Assembly: GCA_958430865.1 (NCBI GenBank) | Contig: CAUDNR010004221.1 | Span: forward strand, 36,270 to 53,166 | DNA from: Entrophospora sp. SA101 | Taxonomy: Eukaryota > Glomeromycota > Glomeromycetes > Entrophosporales > Entrophosporaceae | Direction of reading: 5' to 3' | DNA: 16,897 bases | Shown: positions 1-8,716 of the stretch, one piece after another | How the letters are laid out: the number at the start of each line of letters is the position of its first letter | Numbering within the stretch: position 1 is the stretch's first letter | Program-made: the position numbers and the translations under genes | Notes under the pieces: model-generated | What the model was told of the DNA's origin: nothing | The model's input: only the letters and a program-made list of their open reading frames with translations | Database searches by the model: none

Positions 1-123
1 ATTTTATTCTTTATTGGTATCACGTGCAACCAATGAAATGCTTTGTTTCTCTAAGTGCACACCCCCTCTAAGTGCACACTATCACTCACTCCCGAGGGGG
101 GTGCACTTAGAGGGGGTTGACTG
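1..123 (-). mobile_element. Terminal part of a pogo/Tigger-like DNA transposon or MITE, cut by the window edge
   Basis: Read on the minus strand from 123 leftwards, the sequence starts CAGTCAACCCCCTCTAAGTG and is preceded by TA at 124-125. CAGT..AACC next to a TA target site is the usual end of pogo/Tigger/Fot1-type elements. A perfect 17-bp inverted repeat sits inside it (61-77 and 101-117), and CTCTAAGTGCAC occurs three times (49-60, 66-77, and inverted at 101-112). I see no matching CAG end on the left, so the element is either truncated or continues out of the window. No transposase is visible in it. Confidence 0.5.
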
Positions 124-130
124 TACTAAG

Positions 131-225
131 TTATTTGTAACTTATTCCAGTGCTAGAACATGACCCATCGTGACCTAAGTGACCTGAGTGACTGATTATT
201 GGTTACTTAGGTAAAATAAAAAAAT
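131..225. repeat. Short degenerate direct repeats (GTGACCTnAGTGAC type)
   Basis: The motif GTGACCTAAGTGACCTGAGTGACT and near copies run through about 160-195, followed by GGTTACTTAGGTAA. On the other strand this reads AGGTCACTTAGGTCA, and AGGTCACTTAG recurs near 16407 in another short repeat cluster. No gene is visible between this and the coding remnant that ends at 285. Confidence 0.4.
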
Positions 226-284
226 GATAATTTATATATACTTTATATATTTATTTAAATGTAATTTAATATTAAGAATTTTTA

Positions 285-880
285 TTAAAGTGTGAAAAAT
301 TTTTCATCACTTTCTAAAAATGTTGGGGGCTCTAAATTAGAGTCAAATAAAGATAATAAGTGCCATTTTGATTGTGTATCATCAGCAGGATGAACATTTT
401 TTCCACAAAAATTAAAATCTTGATTCATTTCAGTTAAAAATAATTCATCTTCAGGATGATCAAAACAGTTCTCCTTTTCAATAATTGTTGCCTACTCTCC
501 AACAAATTCATCCCAATCTTGCACTTGCTCTTCAATCTCAGCCCCATCATTTAAAGAGTGGTTGTCATGGACTATTATGAAGAAGGTATTTATTTGAAAA
601 AATAATTCAAATTTTTCTTTCTTAACCCAAGGAAGTTGAGAAGAAAATTTATTAAATTATTGACAAAAATAAATTTGTACATGGCAATTTAAAAAATAAT
701 GATTTCTTGGTAATGTATGTTCTTGAAAAGAGGATATTTTTGATTGTGATGAAGCAGGTCTCTATTAGGAAATGGAACCAACTCTTGAATTATCAACAGC
801 CCCATCAGGCTTAAAGTCAAATAAAGAAAAGAAGATACATAGAATTAAATTTAGAAAAGTTGAATTAGATTTTAGTTGGG
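285..880 (-). pseudogene. Coding remnant with four in-frame stops, unidentified, possibly transposon-derived
   Basis: One minus-strand frame reads as protein-like sequence down to a TAA at 285-287. It is interrupted by TAG at 492-494, TAA at 657-659 and an adjacent TAG/TAA pair at 762-767, all in the same frame. The C-terminal part is acidic and contains HPADDTQSKWHLLSLFD followed by SNLEPPTFLES. An upstream stretch reads SSQLPWVKKEKFELFFQ. Codon-like texture is clear from 285 to about 760; the upstream limit near 880 is a guess. The HPxxDxxxKW..LxxLF pattern resembles C-terminal tails of transposable-element proteins in fungi, but I cannot name the family. The gene is dead unless the stops are assembly errors. 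Confidence 0.45.
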
Positions 881-1225
881 TGGAAAAGCGAAACATCCAT
901 TCATTACATGTGTTAAAAGATCAAACAGCATAAAAGGAGAGGAACTAATAATGAAGCATCATGACTTAAAGATGCTTCGAAACAATGTGTGTGGAATACC
1001 AGAGTGAATGATTACTTTTGTTAATATATAAAAATCTAAAGATAAAAAAAAATTGAACAAATGAACAAAAGTTTTTTTTTAATAAAGGTGAATTTAAAGA
1101 ATGAATAATTAATTTGATTTTATTATTTATTTTTATTTGTTTCTTTCTACTTTCTAATTAAAAGTATTATTTAATTATTTTATCAGATAAAGTTTTTCTG
1201 AAATCAATTCTACACATTGTAATAA
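881..1225. other. AT-rich intergenic stretch, nothing identified
   Basis: Low-complexity A/T runs (for example an A8 run near 1044 and a T9 run near 1072). No open frame, RNA gene or repeat family could be supported here. Confidence 0.4.
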
Positions 1226-1420
1226 ATATTATTATTATACAACACTTATTCAAGAGTTTGGACTCCCAATTTCATTAATGATTATACAGGATATATGGGG
1301 CATGCTGCAACAAAACCAGACAAAGTGAACATTGGTATTATCAAAGATTTCAGGGATCAATATGTTTGTCTAACATCACAACTGTATTACCAATATAATG
1401 TGATTATGATATTTGTCTAG
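1226..1420 (+). pseudogene. Short open frame without a good start, possible coding fragment
   Basis: After a TAA at 1223-1225 the frame stays open for 64 codons to a TAG at 1418-1420. The middle part reads YTGYMGHAATKPDKVNIGI and then KDFRDQYVCLTSQLYYQY. This composition is more balanced than the surrounding A/T-rich DNA gives by chance, and the local GC is higher. There is no ATG at its beginning, no clear splice acceptor, and I do not recognise the family. It could be an internal exon or a fragment of a dispersed multicopy gene. Confidence 0.25.
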
Positions 1421-1561
1421 ACAAAAATAATTAATATGAAATTCATCTTTCATGATGGTAACAAATGTTATTTTTTATTATTTATTTAAATATATTTTTA
1501 GCAAACATTAAAGTGTACTAACACTTAATTATATTAATTTAAAATATCAATTTAAAAATAA

Positions 1562-3346
1562 TTACTTTGATTCTTTTCTCTTTTTGTTTGTTTTATCAAT
1601 TTCACTACGTAAAGATATAGGCAATGTTTTCATTTTGATGGACCATCTCACTTGTTGTGTGGGTGTAACAGGTTCATTATTATTAAGTATATTTATATAT
1701 CTAAAGTAATTCTGATCCACAATACGCTGTATAGGAGTTTTTGAAATTATTAAAATTTTTTCTTGATAATAAAAGAGTTAAACAGAATAAAAAGTTAAAC
1801 AAACTCACTCGAAACTTAATTAAGAAACTCAATGCCCGAGAGATTTCAGGAAAATCAAACACATTTGTTGGGAGGCTGAATTCAAATATCTTATTAAACA
1901 CATACAGCTCAGGAGCAGGCATCTGCATTGAATATATTTCAATGTCTAGCTCTAAAATGTATTCAATAAGTTTATTAGATTAATATAATAAAATATTTAT
2001 GGATCTACCATTATTATAATATTTACTTGATGTTATTACACCAAACACATTTATATTTTTGATATGATCTGATAGCTCTCTACTATCCAAGTCTTTTGAA
2101 ATTTTTGTCAGCAGATCATGCATCATTATAGTAATCTTTGTAGTATCTTTTTTGTTTTTCTTTAATCCATCTAAAATAATTTGTTTCTGGTGTTCTATTA
2201 CAATGATTTCCATATTTCCTCTTAAATAAGTCAATTTGATGTCAGGCACCAATGCCAATCTAACTCTCTCCTCATTTCCAAGATTTCTTCGTTCCTTGTT
2301 AGCCAAAAGTTGACTACCAAATAAAAAGGGTTCATATAAATAAAAGTACAGATTCTTAAAAGATCTAAAATATAAAATGGTAATTACTCATTGAGCCTTA
2401 TTGAATAACACTCTTGACGAAATAAGTTATTGAAAAGTGGAGCATATATTACTGCTCCTATATGATTTTCTGAATATTGATCTTTGAAATAATTATTGTC
2501 CAAAATAAAAAACCCAGAACTAAATAGAAGAAAATATTATATTTTTAATATTATATTATATCATATAATACTGAATCTCATCCTATTCATTAATTAGATT
2601 AGACTTACAAAATGTTCACTACTGAAAAAATAAAATTATCTATTATTGATTCAGCATCCAATTTTATATTTATAAGTACTTTGTACTTATCTATGAATTC
2701 ATTAGCTTTATCAATGTTGGTTATCTGGAGTATTTCTTTTAGGATATTTTTGATTCTTTGGTTTTCAATTATATCATCTGTATATTTATTAAAATTTCAT
2801 TTATATAACTCTGAAATTGTGATATATCCACTAGATTTGTTTTTCCTTTCATCATCCAAGTTTATCACGCCCATTTTTATAACATCACTGTATAATAATT
2901 ATAAAATTAAAATCTAATCTTTTGCATTTTAACATTAATAATTATATACACATCTGGTTATAAAAATTACCAAGAATTTGCATTCCTATAAATTTCTATT
3001 AAATCTACATAAATATTTTTCAATATTAAAAAAAAAATTAATAAAATTTCTTCATTTTTTAATAATTAATTAAAATACATACATGATTAAAATGCGATCC
3101 AAATTTTGGTTCATCGTCTAAAATACCTTCAAAATCTATAATGTATTCATGATCGTTTGCTGATGGTGATGACGTTAATTCATTTTGACTAAAAAACAAA
3201 ATGTCTATTTTAATTCTGTGAACTAGAGTGACGACGAGTGGCGGGCGATAACCACCACCACCATCCTTCTCAAAACACTTACCAAACTAATGCATCCCCA
3301 GCTCGTTCAGTTTCTTTGTTTTTTTCTTGTTTGCTACTACAGACAT
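1562..3346 (-). pseudogene. Decayed multi-exon gene of unknown function (probable multicopy family)
   Basis: Likely exons on the minus strand are 3346-3283, 3188-3083, a possible 34-nt exon 3004-2971, 2887-2609, 2519-2388, 2364-1809 and 1726-1562, ending at TAA 1562-1564. Almost all junctions have clean GT..AG sites, and the phases agree from 2887 to the stop. Three lesions break the frame. The start exon needs one extra base in its A7 run (about 3319-3325) to join the next exon, and there are in-frame stops TGA at 2797-2799 and TAA at 1980-1982. Protein-like stretches include GSQLLANKERRNLGNEERV and PAPELYVFNKIFEFSLP, and the tail is basic (KTNKKRKESK). My recollection is that many uncharacterised Rhizophagus proteins share a GSQLLA..ER..G..PD core, but this is unverified. 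The join between 3083 and 2887 is the least certain part. No function can be assigned. Confidence 0.55.
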
Positions 3347-3740
3347 TTTTAAGAAGTTTGTTTAATTAATTGATTGATGCGTATACGCCAATCATTTATG
3401 TATGTTTTTTTTTTGTTGACGTGATTTTTTTTTGGGAGGGGGACAGACGCGAATTGATTTTTTTTTTTGGAAAAACAATTTATTTTTTGACAGAGTCCAA
3501 GGTGACAAAATGTGAGTGTTGTTGTTTGGGTCTCCTAAAGAAGAAGTGTTAATAACTAACCAGAGGTACTATTTTTTATTTGTATTGATATATATGTCTT
3601 TTAGTTTATAAATATTTTAATTGGAATCAAAACGCAGAGCAGATCTTGTTGGGTAATTATAAGATGGTGAACAAACAATTGGTATTTTGCTTTGCGTAAT
3701 TGTTAATAATATTATTATTATTATAATTACAAGTCAAGGC
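3347..3740. other. Divergent intergenic region upstream of the decayed gene
   Basis: T-rich tracts (T9-T10 runs around 3406-3470) and a short ATT repeat near 3703-3722. It lies between the start of the minus-strand pseudogene and the GC-richer block to the right, so it may hold promoters for both directions, but I see no element that proves this. Confidence 0.3.
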
Positions 3741-4260
3741 AGCATGACTGAAGAGACATTTTGAGTATGCAACATTTGATTATCGGGAATTTTACAGGCG
3801 TTGAAGCACGCACGCTACCTTGAACACATTACAGTCATTCTCACACATTCCTCATGTACATAAGGCTAATCTGCCAAGTTTCGCTCAACGATACATTGTT
3901 GCAGCCAAATTCCAGGGGAGGGGCGCATGGCCCTGGAGTTTACCAAGGCTGCATCAATTGTCAAGGACACTTGATAATCTTCCTAGACCAGAGATGGCCG
4001 CCATTCCAACCAGAAAGTTGCCTGCAACGATCCTACCCCTAGGGCAAGGATGGCTCTGTGACCAAGCTGTTGCAACTCTGCTGATGAATTGTAGTGCCAT
4101 GTAAATATCCAGATCCATCAAAGCAACAAGAATCTGCAACTCATTCAAGCACAGGAGGTTACAACTCAGAACAGGGTTAGTGGCCCTGAAATCGCATGTG
4201 GGCTCTGATGTTAAGAGGGAAGTTGTAAAATAGTGTTTGTTTTGTATAATCATTTTCCTA
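3741..4260 (+). other. GC-enriched block with overlapping open frames, coding status uncertain
   Basis: Base composition is clearly richer in G and C than the flanks. The frame from 3820 to 4104 (plus) is open for 94 codons and reads, for example, LPSFAQRYIVAAKFQGRGAW. Just upstream in the same frame is RHFEYATFDYREFYRR, separated by a TGA at 3801-3803, and a TTTTACAG acceptor-like site precedes position 3799. The minus strand is also open from 4253 to 3954, so openness alone is weak evidence. I recognise no domain. It may be a degraded gene or an unknown transposable element, perhaps part of the same locus as the exons at 4395-4941. Confidence 0.3.
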
Positions 4261-4394
4261 AACGCTCTGTTTCTCTAATATTAACTAACAAATTTATAAT
4301 TTTGGGTAGGGGACTGGACTGGGTTTTTGTCCAATCAATCCCCTGTCCTGTAGGTTAAAATTATTGCATGATTATATACATCTTTGTCAGCAAT

Positions 4395-4941
4395 ATGGCC
4401 AACAAGAAAAAGAAAAAAGTTATAAAATGGTTTGGATTTTGTTTGGTATGTTATATAAATTAATTATTTTCTGCTTCTCTTTAATTTTTATCTGACCAAC
4501 CGAATTTGTTATTTTAGTAAATGGGGGTAGGGTTGTTGGTGAGTAGGCATGCCACTGACAAGACAGGGGATGCCTTTGAGATATACCAGCCAAACTCATA
4601 GAAAGGGATCTTTTGTCCAGACTTTGGGTCACATGGATGGTAAGCGCAGAAAATGTACACTATCAATGTATATTTTTTTCAACAAAGTAACATTTAAATA
4701 ATTAATTGTTAAATATTAATACTTTTCTTTTCATAAAAATTACAGCAACCCAGGGCTCAAAACTCTGAATTCAAAGCAGCAATCCAGGTTGCAACCTCCT
4801 GAGTTGCAGAATTTTCAAGCCAGTCTTAACACCAACTTTTATGCTAGCATGGCAATAACACACAGCAATTATCACACAAACACCAGCTATCAGTGGTCAA
4901 TGCCATATGATAACAGCCAAGCCTGGTCTGAGGGGAGATAA
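4395..4941 (+). pseudogene. Possible decayed three-exon gene with an intact last exon
   Basis: The last exon (4746-4941) follows a clean TTACAG acceptor and is open for 64 codons to TAA 4939-4941. Its product is rich in Q, N, S and Y (for example LQPPELQNFQASLNTNFY), like a flexible C-terminal tail of a regulator. It joins in frame to 4518-4639, which ends at a GTAAGC donor and reads DKTGDAFEIYQPNS, then a TAG at 4599-4601. A lysine-rich first exon can be read from ATG 4395 to a GTATGT donor at 4446, but joining it in phase 0 gives a TAA at 4518. The exon-like structure is good and the reading frame is not. I recognise no domain. Confidence 0.35.
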
Positions 4942-5270
4942 GTAAATGTTTTGTCCAAAGCCTTCCAACACTTTTTCACCTTACCTGTGGAAAAAATTCC
5001 ATGGTTATGAGGCGTGTGAAAGCACCTGTTGACTTGTTTGTGACAGGAAATTTCAATTAAGTCTGACACCTGTGATTAACATCAGATTTATTATTCCTAA
5101 GGAACCATAACTGATAATCAGGAAAATGATTTATTATTCTGAATCCCAGAGATCTGGGTAGACATGCATTATTAAAAGTTTCATTTGTGCATGGCCTTGG
5201 TATCATTACTACCTGGGTGATGCAATTGTTTGTTATATCAAATATGACATCTAACATATTGCATAATAAT
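4942..5270. other. Tail of the GC-enriched block, perhaps a 3' untranslated region
   Basis: Mixed-composition DNA following the last open exon. A minus-strand frame at 5257-5057 is open but has no recognisable content. Its position right after the stop at 4941 would suit a 3' UTR of a plus-strand transcript. No polyadenylation signal stands out in the first 300 bases. Confidence 0.2.
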
Positions 5271-5870
5271 CATGACATCATGAATATTCAATGGATGAAG
5301 GCATTCACATACAAGGAAATGATTAAATAACTTAGTCATGTTTATTTTGTTAAAGATGTATGATTTAATTGTATTTAAAATATACAATAAAAAAATTGCA
5401 AGACTGCACCACTAAATCAATCAAGCTATCAAGCTGTTATGTTTGTACATGATTTAAAATTCTTTTGTGCTCCCATATTTCTTTGCTTATATATAATCTA
5501 TTGGTTCTCTTTTTACTGGTCAAATGATGCCAAATTGGGTAATGGGGTATTCAGCAAATATCAGAATCTGATTATTCTTTAAAAAAAAATAATTAAGGTA
5601 TTAGCATACTGATAAGTTAATAATATTCTTTGTATTTATCATATAGTCTAAAAGCCTATTAGTAAATATTGAATGAAATTATCAGATACAGTATTCTTTT
5701 GATATTAATCTTATTTTTTAGTTAATTATTGGCTTAATTTAATAAACCAATAACTCTTTTATATTGTAATTAAGTTATTGGTTAAATATTTCTAAAGCTC
5801 TTTGTACTAAAATAATATTATAACTTGACAGTAGTTAGGTTTCTATTCAAATAAGGTTTGCTTGAATAAA
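5271..5870. other. AT-rich intergenic region with small inverted repeats
   Basis: No gene seen. Two short inverted repeats lie close together. TTATTGG (5726-5732) pairs with CCAATAA (5747-5753). AACCAATAACT (5745-5755) pairs with AGTTATTGGTT (5772-5782). These could fold into alternative hairpins or be the ends of a very decayed MITE. Confidence 0.35.
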
Positions 5871-5872
5871 AC

Positions 5873-6115
5873 AAACAATTTGAGTAAAAATAATTTGAAT
5901 AAAATGAATAATAATAATTTGAATAAAAGCAAATAAAACGAATAAAAAAACGAATAAAAGTGAATAAAACGAATAAAACGAATAAAAGTGAATAAAAGTG
6001 AATAAAACGAATAAAAGCGAATAAAAGAGAATAAAAGAGAATAAAACAAATAAAATGAATAAAATGAATAAAATGAATAAAAGCGAATAAAACAAATAAA
6101 AAAACGAATAAAACG
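5873..6115. repeat. Degenerate GAATAAAA tandem array (8-10 bp units)
   Basis: About 240 bp made of variants such as GAATAAAA, CGAATAAAA, GTGAATAAAA and GCGAATAAAA. The units differ mainly by a two-base spacer (CG, TG, GTG, GCG, GAG). On the minus strand the array gives spurious open frames of repeating F, Y, S, L and R, which are not genes. The array ends within 2 bp of the TA target site of the MITE at 6118. Confidence 0.85.
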
Positions 6116-6117
6116 TA

Positions 6118-6292
6118 CAGTCAAAACTCGTTAAGACAAAATGCTTTGATAAACCGAATATGCACAATAAACTGATGTTGTTTTATTATCTACCTATCAA
6201 ATTTACCCCAATAAGCCGATTTTATTAAGGTTTTTAAATTAAAGTTTTTTTTTTATTGAAAATATTAACTTTGGTTTAACGAGTTCAGACTG
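6118..6292. mobile_element. 175-bp MITE with pogo-like terminal inverted repeats and TA target duplication
   Basis: The left end starts CAGTCAAAACTCGTTAAGAC and the right end, reverse-complemented, starts CAGTCTGAACTCGTTAAACC. The first 23 bases of the two ends agree at 19 positions. TA flanks both ends (6116-6117 and 6293-6294). The interior is AT-rich and has no coding capacity, so it would depend on a transposase made elsewhere. The CAGT start plus TA duplication fits the pogo/Tigger/Fot1 branch of the Tc1/mariner superfamily. Confidence 0.8.
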
Positions 6293-6294
6293 TA

Positions 6295-7605
6295 TTATGA
6301 ATAGAAACCATGCATTAATACTAAAATTAAAAAAACAACAATAAATAAAACAAACAAATAGCTTTTATTACGAAATAATTAATTTTGTTCCTTTGGTGTT
6401 AATGATTGAATTTGATCACACAAGCAGTAGTCAATTTAAACAGCATTGTTTTTAAAGAATTGGTTCAAAATATTTATTTTAAATGTATAAAGTTTAATGA
6501 TTTTTTAATGTTGCAAAATTTTTTTTGATACATCAATCTCGGTCCATATTTATATACTTTAAAGTTTCTTTATTCCTTTTTTTGATAAATAATAAATTTA
6601 TCCATTTGTTTATTTGTTTTAGTAGATTCAAATAGATTTTATTAGATCAAATGATACATTCAGCAAAAATCTCAGAAGACTACATTGTGCATTAATTCTA
6701 AGATAAAAAAACCTGTTTTAATGTTTAGTATAATCAACAATTTTCTTCAATTGTTTTTTTAGAAATAAAAATATTATTTTTTTATTTGTTTATCTGTTTT
6801 AGTTGATCAATAAATCTCAGGTCTCAAGATAATTTATCTTATCCATTTTTAGTAATTATAAATAATTTAAATCTAACATAATTATTTTTCATGGAACCAG
6901 TTGAAATTTAATTGGATCAATATCAAATCTATATAACATTCGTTAACTCTTGAACAACTGAATATGGTGCAACTTGAGCATATCAATGTAGATGACTAGA
7001 ACAATCATATTGTAATTGAATTCACACAATCATATCTCATTGCTTTATGGCTACATTAATTGGATTGTTAAATTGTTAGGAAGTTTACTGGAAAGATTTA
7101 AAGCTGATATTAATATAAATGTTACGAAAGGATCCCATTAGTCAGAACAAGCTGGTAATGTATACGTACATATATATTGAGCAAGAATAATCAATTAAAT
7201 TGATTGAATTGATTAAATTGATTTTATGTTAATAATAATTTAATTAATGAGTTGCTACATATTTATTAAAAGTTACAATGCTTTACAACAATAAACTATG
7301 ACAAGTATTATTATGACTATTTAATAATAGTTTTTTAGTTATTTTGTATGATTTCAACAATATAATTAATTGGTATTATATGTGTGTATGTTAATTAGTA
7401 TGCATTAGTGAATGCTTTTGATTTTTAAATACTGTTAATACAATAAAAGGAACGAAAAAAAGAAAAAAAAACTCTATTTTCTAATCTACAAGACTCCGAA
7501 AAAACTTTTTTGTGAAAATCTATCTGAATTGTTCGTATTAAATATATATATATATTTAAAATTAAATAAATAAGCGAAAATTATTATTAATATACAAAAT
7601 ATACA
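6295..7605. other. Long AT-rich intergenic region, no gene seen
   Basis: No supported open frame or RNA gene. A TTTGTTTATTTGTTTTAG segment near 6604-6622 recurs with changes near 6784-6801 (TTTGTTTATCTGTTTTAG), suggesting an old duplication. AATTGATT-type units repeat at about 7188-7226, and an (AT)n run lies near 7542-7556. The right end is the 3' flank of EFR3. Confidence 0.4.
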
Positions 7606-7964
7606 TTAAGATTCATAAGGTGGATTTATTAAACGTGCACTATTGACAAAAAAAAATTTTTTTTAAAAGTTTAATATTATCATATATATTATTTCCAACT
7701 ATAAGTTAAACAAATAAATACCTTGCAGATTTAATAGTGTCGATAGATGATAAAGATGATAAAAAGGCTATTGTATCTTTCTGAGGAGTTTTCTTTTCTT
7801 TTTTCCCATTAACACTATTCCACGAATAATTAATCGATTCTAAATCAGATACTACAGAATTCTCATGTTCAGATGCATCATTTGAAACTAGTTGCTGTAC
7901 AACTATGTAATAGTATTATTATATTTAATAATTAAATTAATCATTCAAAATCGTCACTAAATGA

Positions 7965-8017
<53 letters not shown>

Positions 8018-8678
8018 GTAATTACCTAGTGCATCTCTTAAATTTTCTACTTTGATAGTTGGTTTAGGTAAATCACCAGAACTATCTTCATGATGAGTAA
8101 AAATGGGTGGAGTGATTGCAAAATGAGGTTTTTCATTACCAAGAATTCTTGATGATCTAATCTTTGAAACTTCACATTTCAATCTTTCAAATCCTTCTTC
8201 GGGGTTCCATTCCGCCATCAAATTTTCCTCTAATTGTTTGCCGCCTATATCTGTTAATTCTTTATGTTTACAAAGTAAAGGTACTATAATTTGATGATCA
8301 AGCCAAATGTCAACTGGTTGCAATAGTTGATTTGGCTTGTTGGATATTTCCTCATCTTCAAAAACTGTAAAAGTTGATGATGTTGTTGTTGATGATGTTG
8401 ATGATGGTGATGAAATATTTTCAATATAAGTTGACCATTGATTTTTATTTAATCTTTCTTCTTCAATCTACATAAATTTTTTTGTGTGGGAGAAAAAGAG
8501 ATTACTTTTTGATTGTTGGAGTCATATACTATAATAGAAATTTTCTTACTTTTTTGATATAATCTTGTAATTCTGAAATTTTTAAACCAGTTGCAATATC
8601 ATAAAAGTATAATACAATAATACTAGCCAATGCTCGTTGACGGGTATAATTTTCAAGCTTTTCTTCTTTAGCTTCAAG

Positions 8679-8716
<38 letters not shown>

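Noticed and set aside
1741..1983. 80-aa plus-strand ORF
   Set aside because: Antisense shadow of exon 2364-1809 and its intron on the minus strand.
2612..2917. 101-aa plus-strand ORF with hydrophobic stretches
   Set aside because: It is the antisense shadow of the exon 2887-2609 on the minus strand, which has matching splice sites and phases.
3370..3552. 60-aa plus-strand ORF rich in F and C
   Set aside because: Lacks an ATG start at the given position and is produced by T-rich tracts in the divergent intergenic region.
3780..3860. Similarity of ALKHARYLEH to a ribosomal S18-like motif
   Set aside because: Only a few residues match and the frame closes soon after; too weak to name.
4395..4941. 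Idea that this is an HMG-box (MATA-HMG-like) gene
   Set aside because: A few residues (GDAFEIYQPNS) resemble the start of an HMG box and the tail is Q/N-rich, but no complete box is present and the frame is broken.
5843..6167. Two overlapping minus-strand ORFs rich in F, Y, S and L
   Set aside because: They are read-through of the GAATAAAA array and the MITE edge, not genes.
7937..8025. Poly-Tyr extension of an EFR3 exon
   Set aside because: It comes from the (AAT)n repeat behind a GTAATT donor; splicing at 8026/8025 keeps the frame with exon 13.
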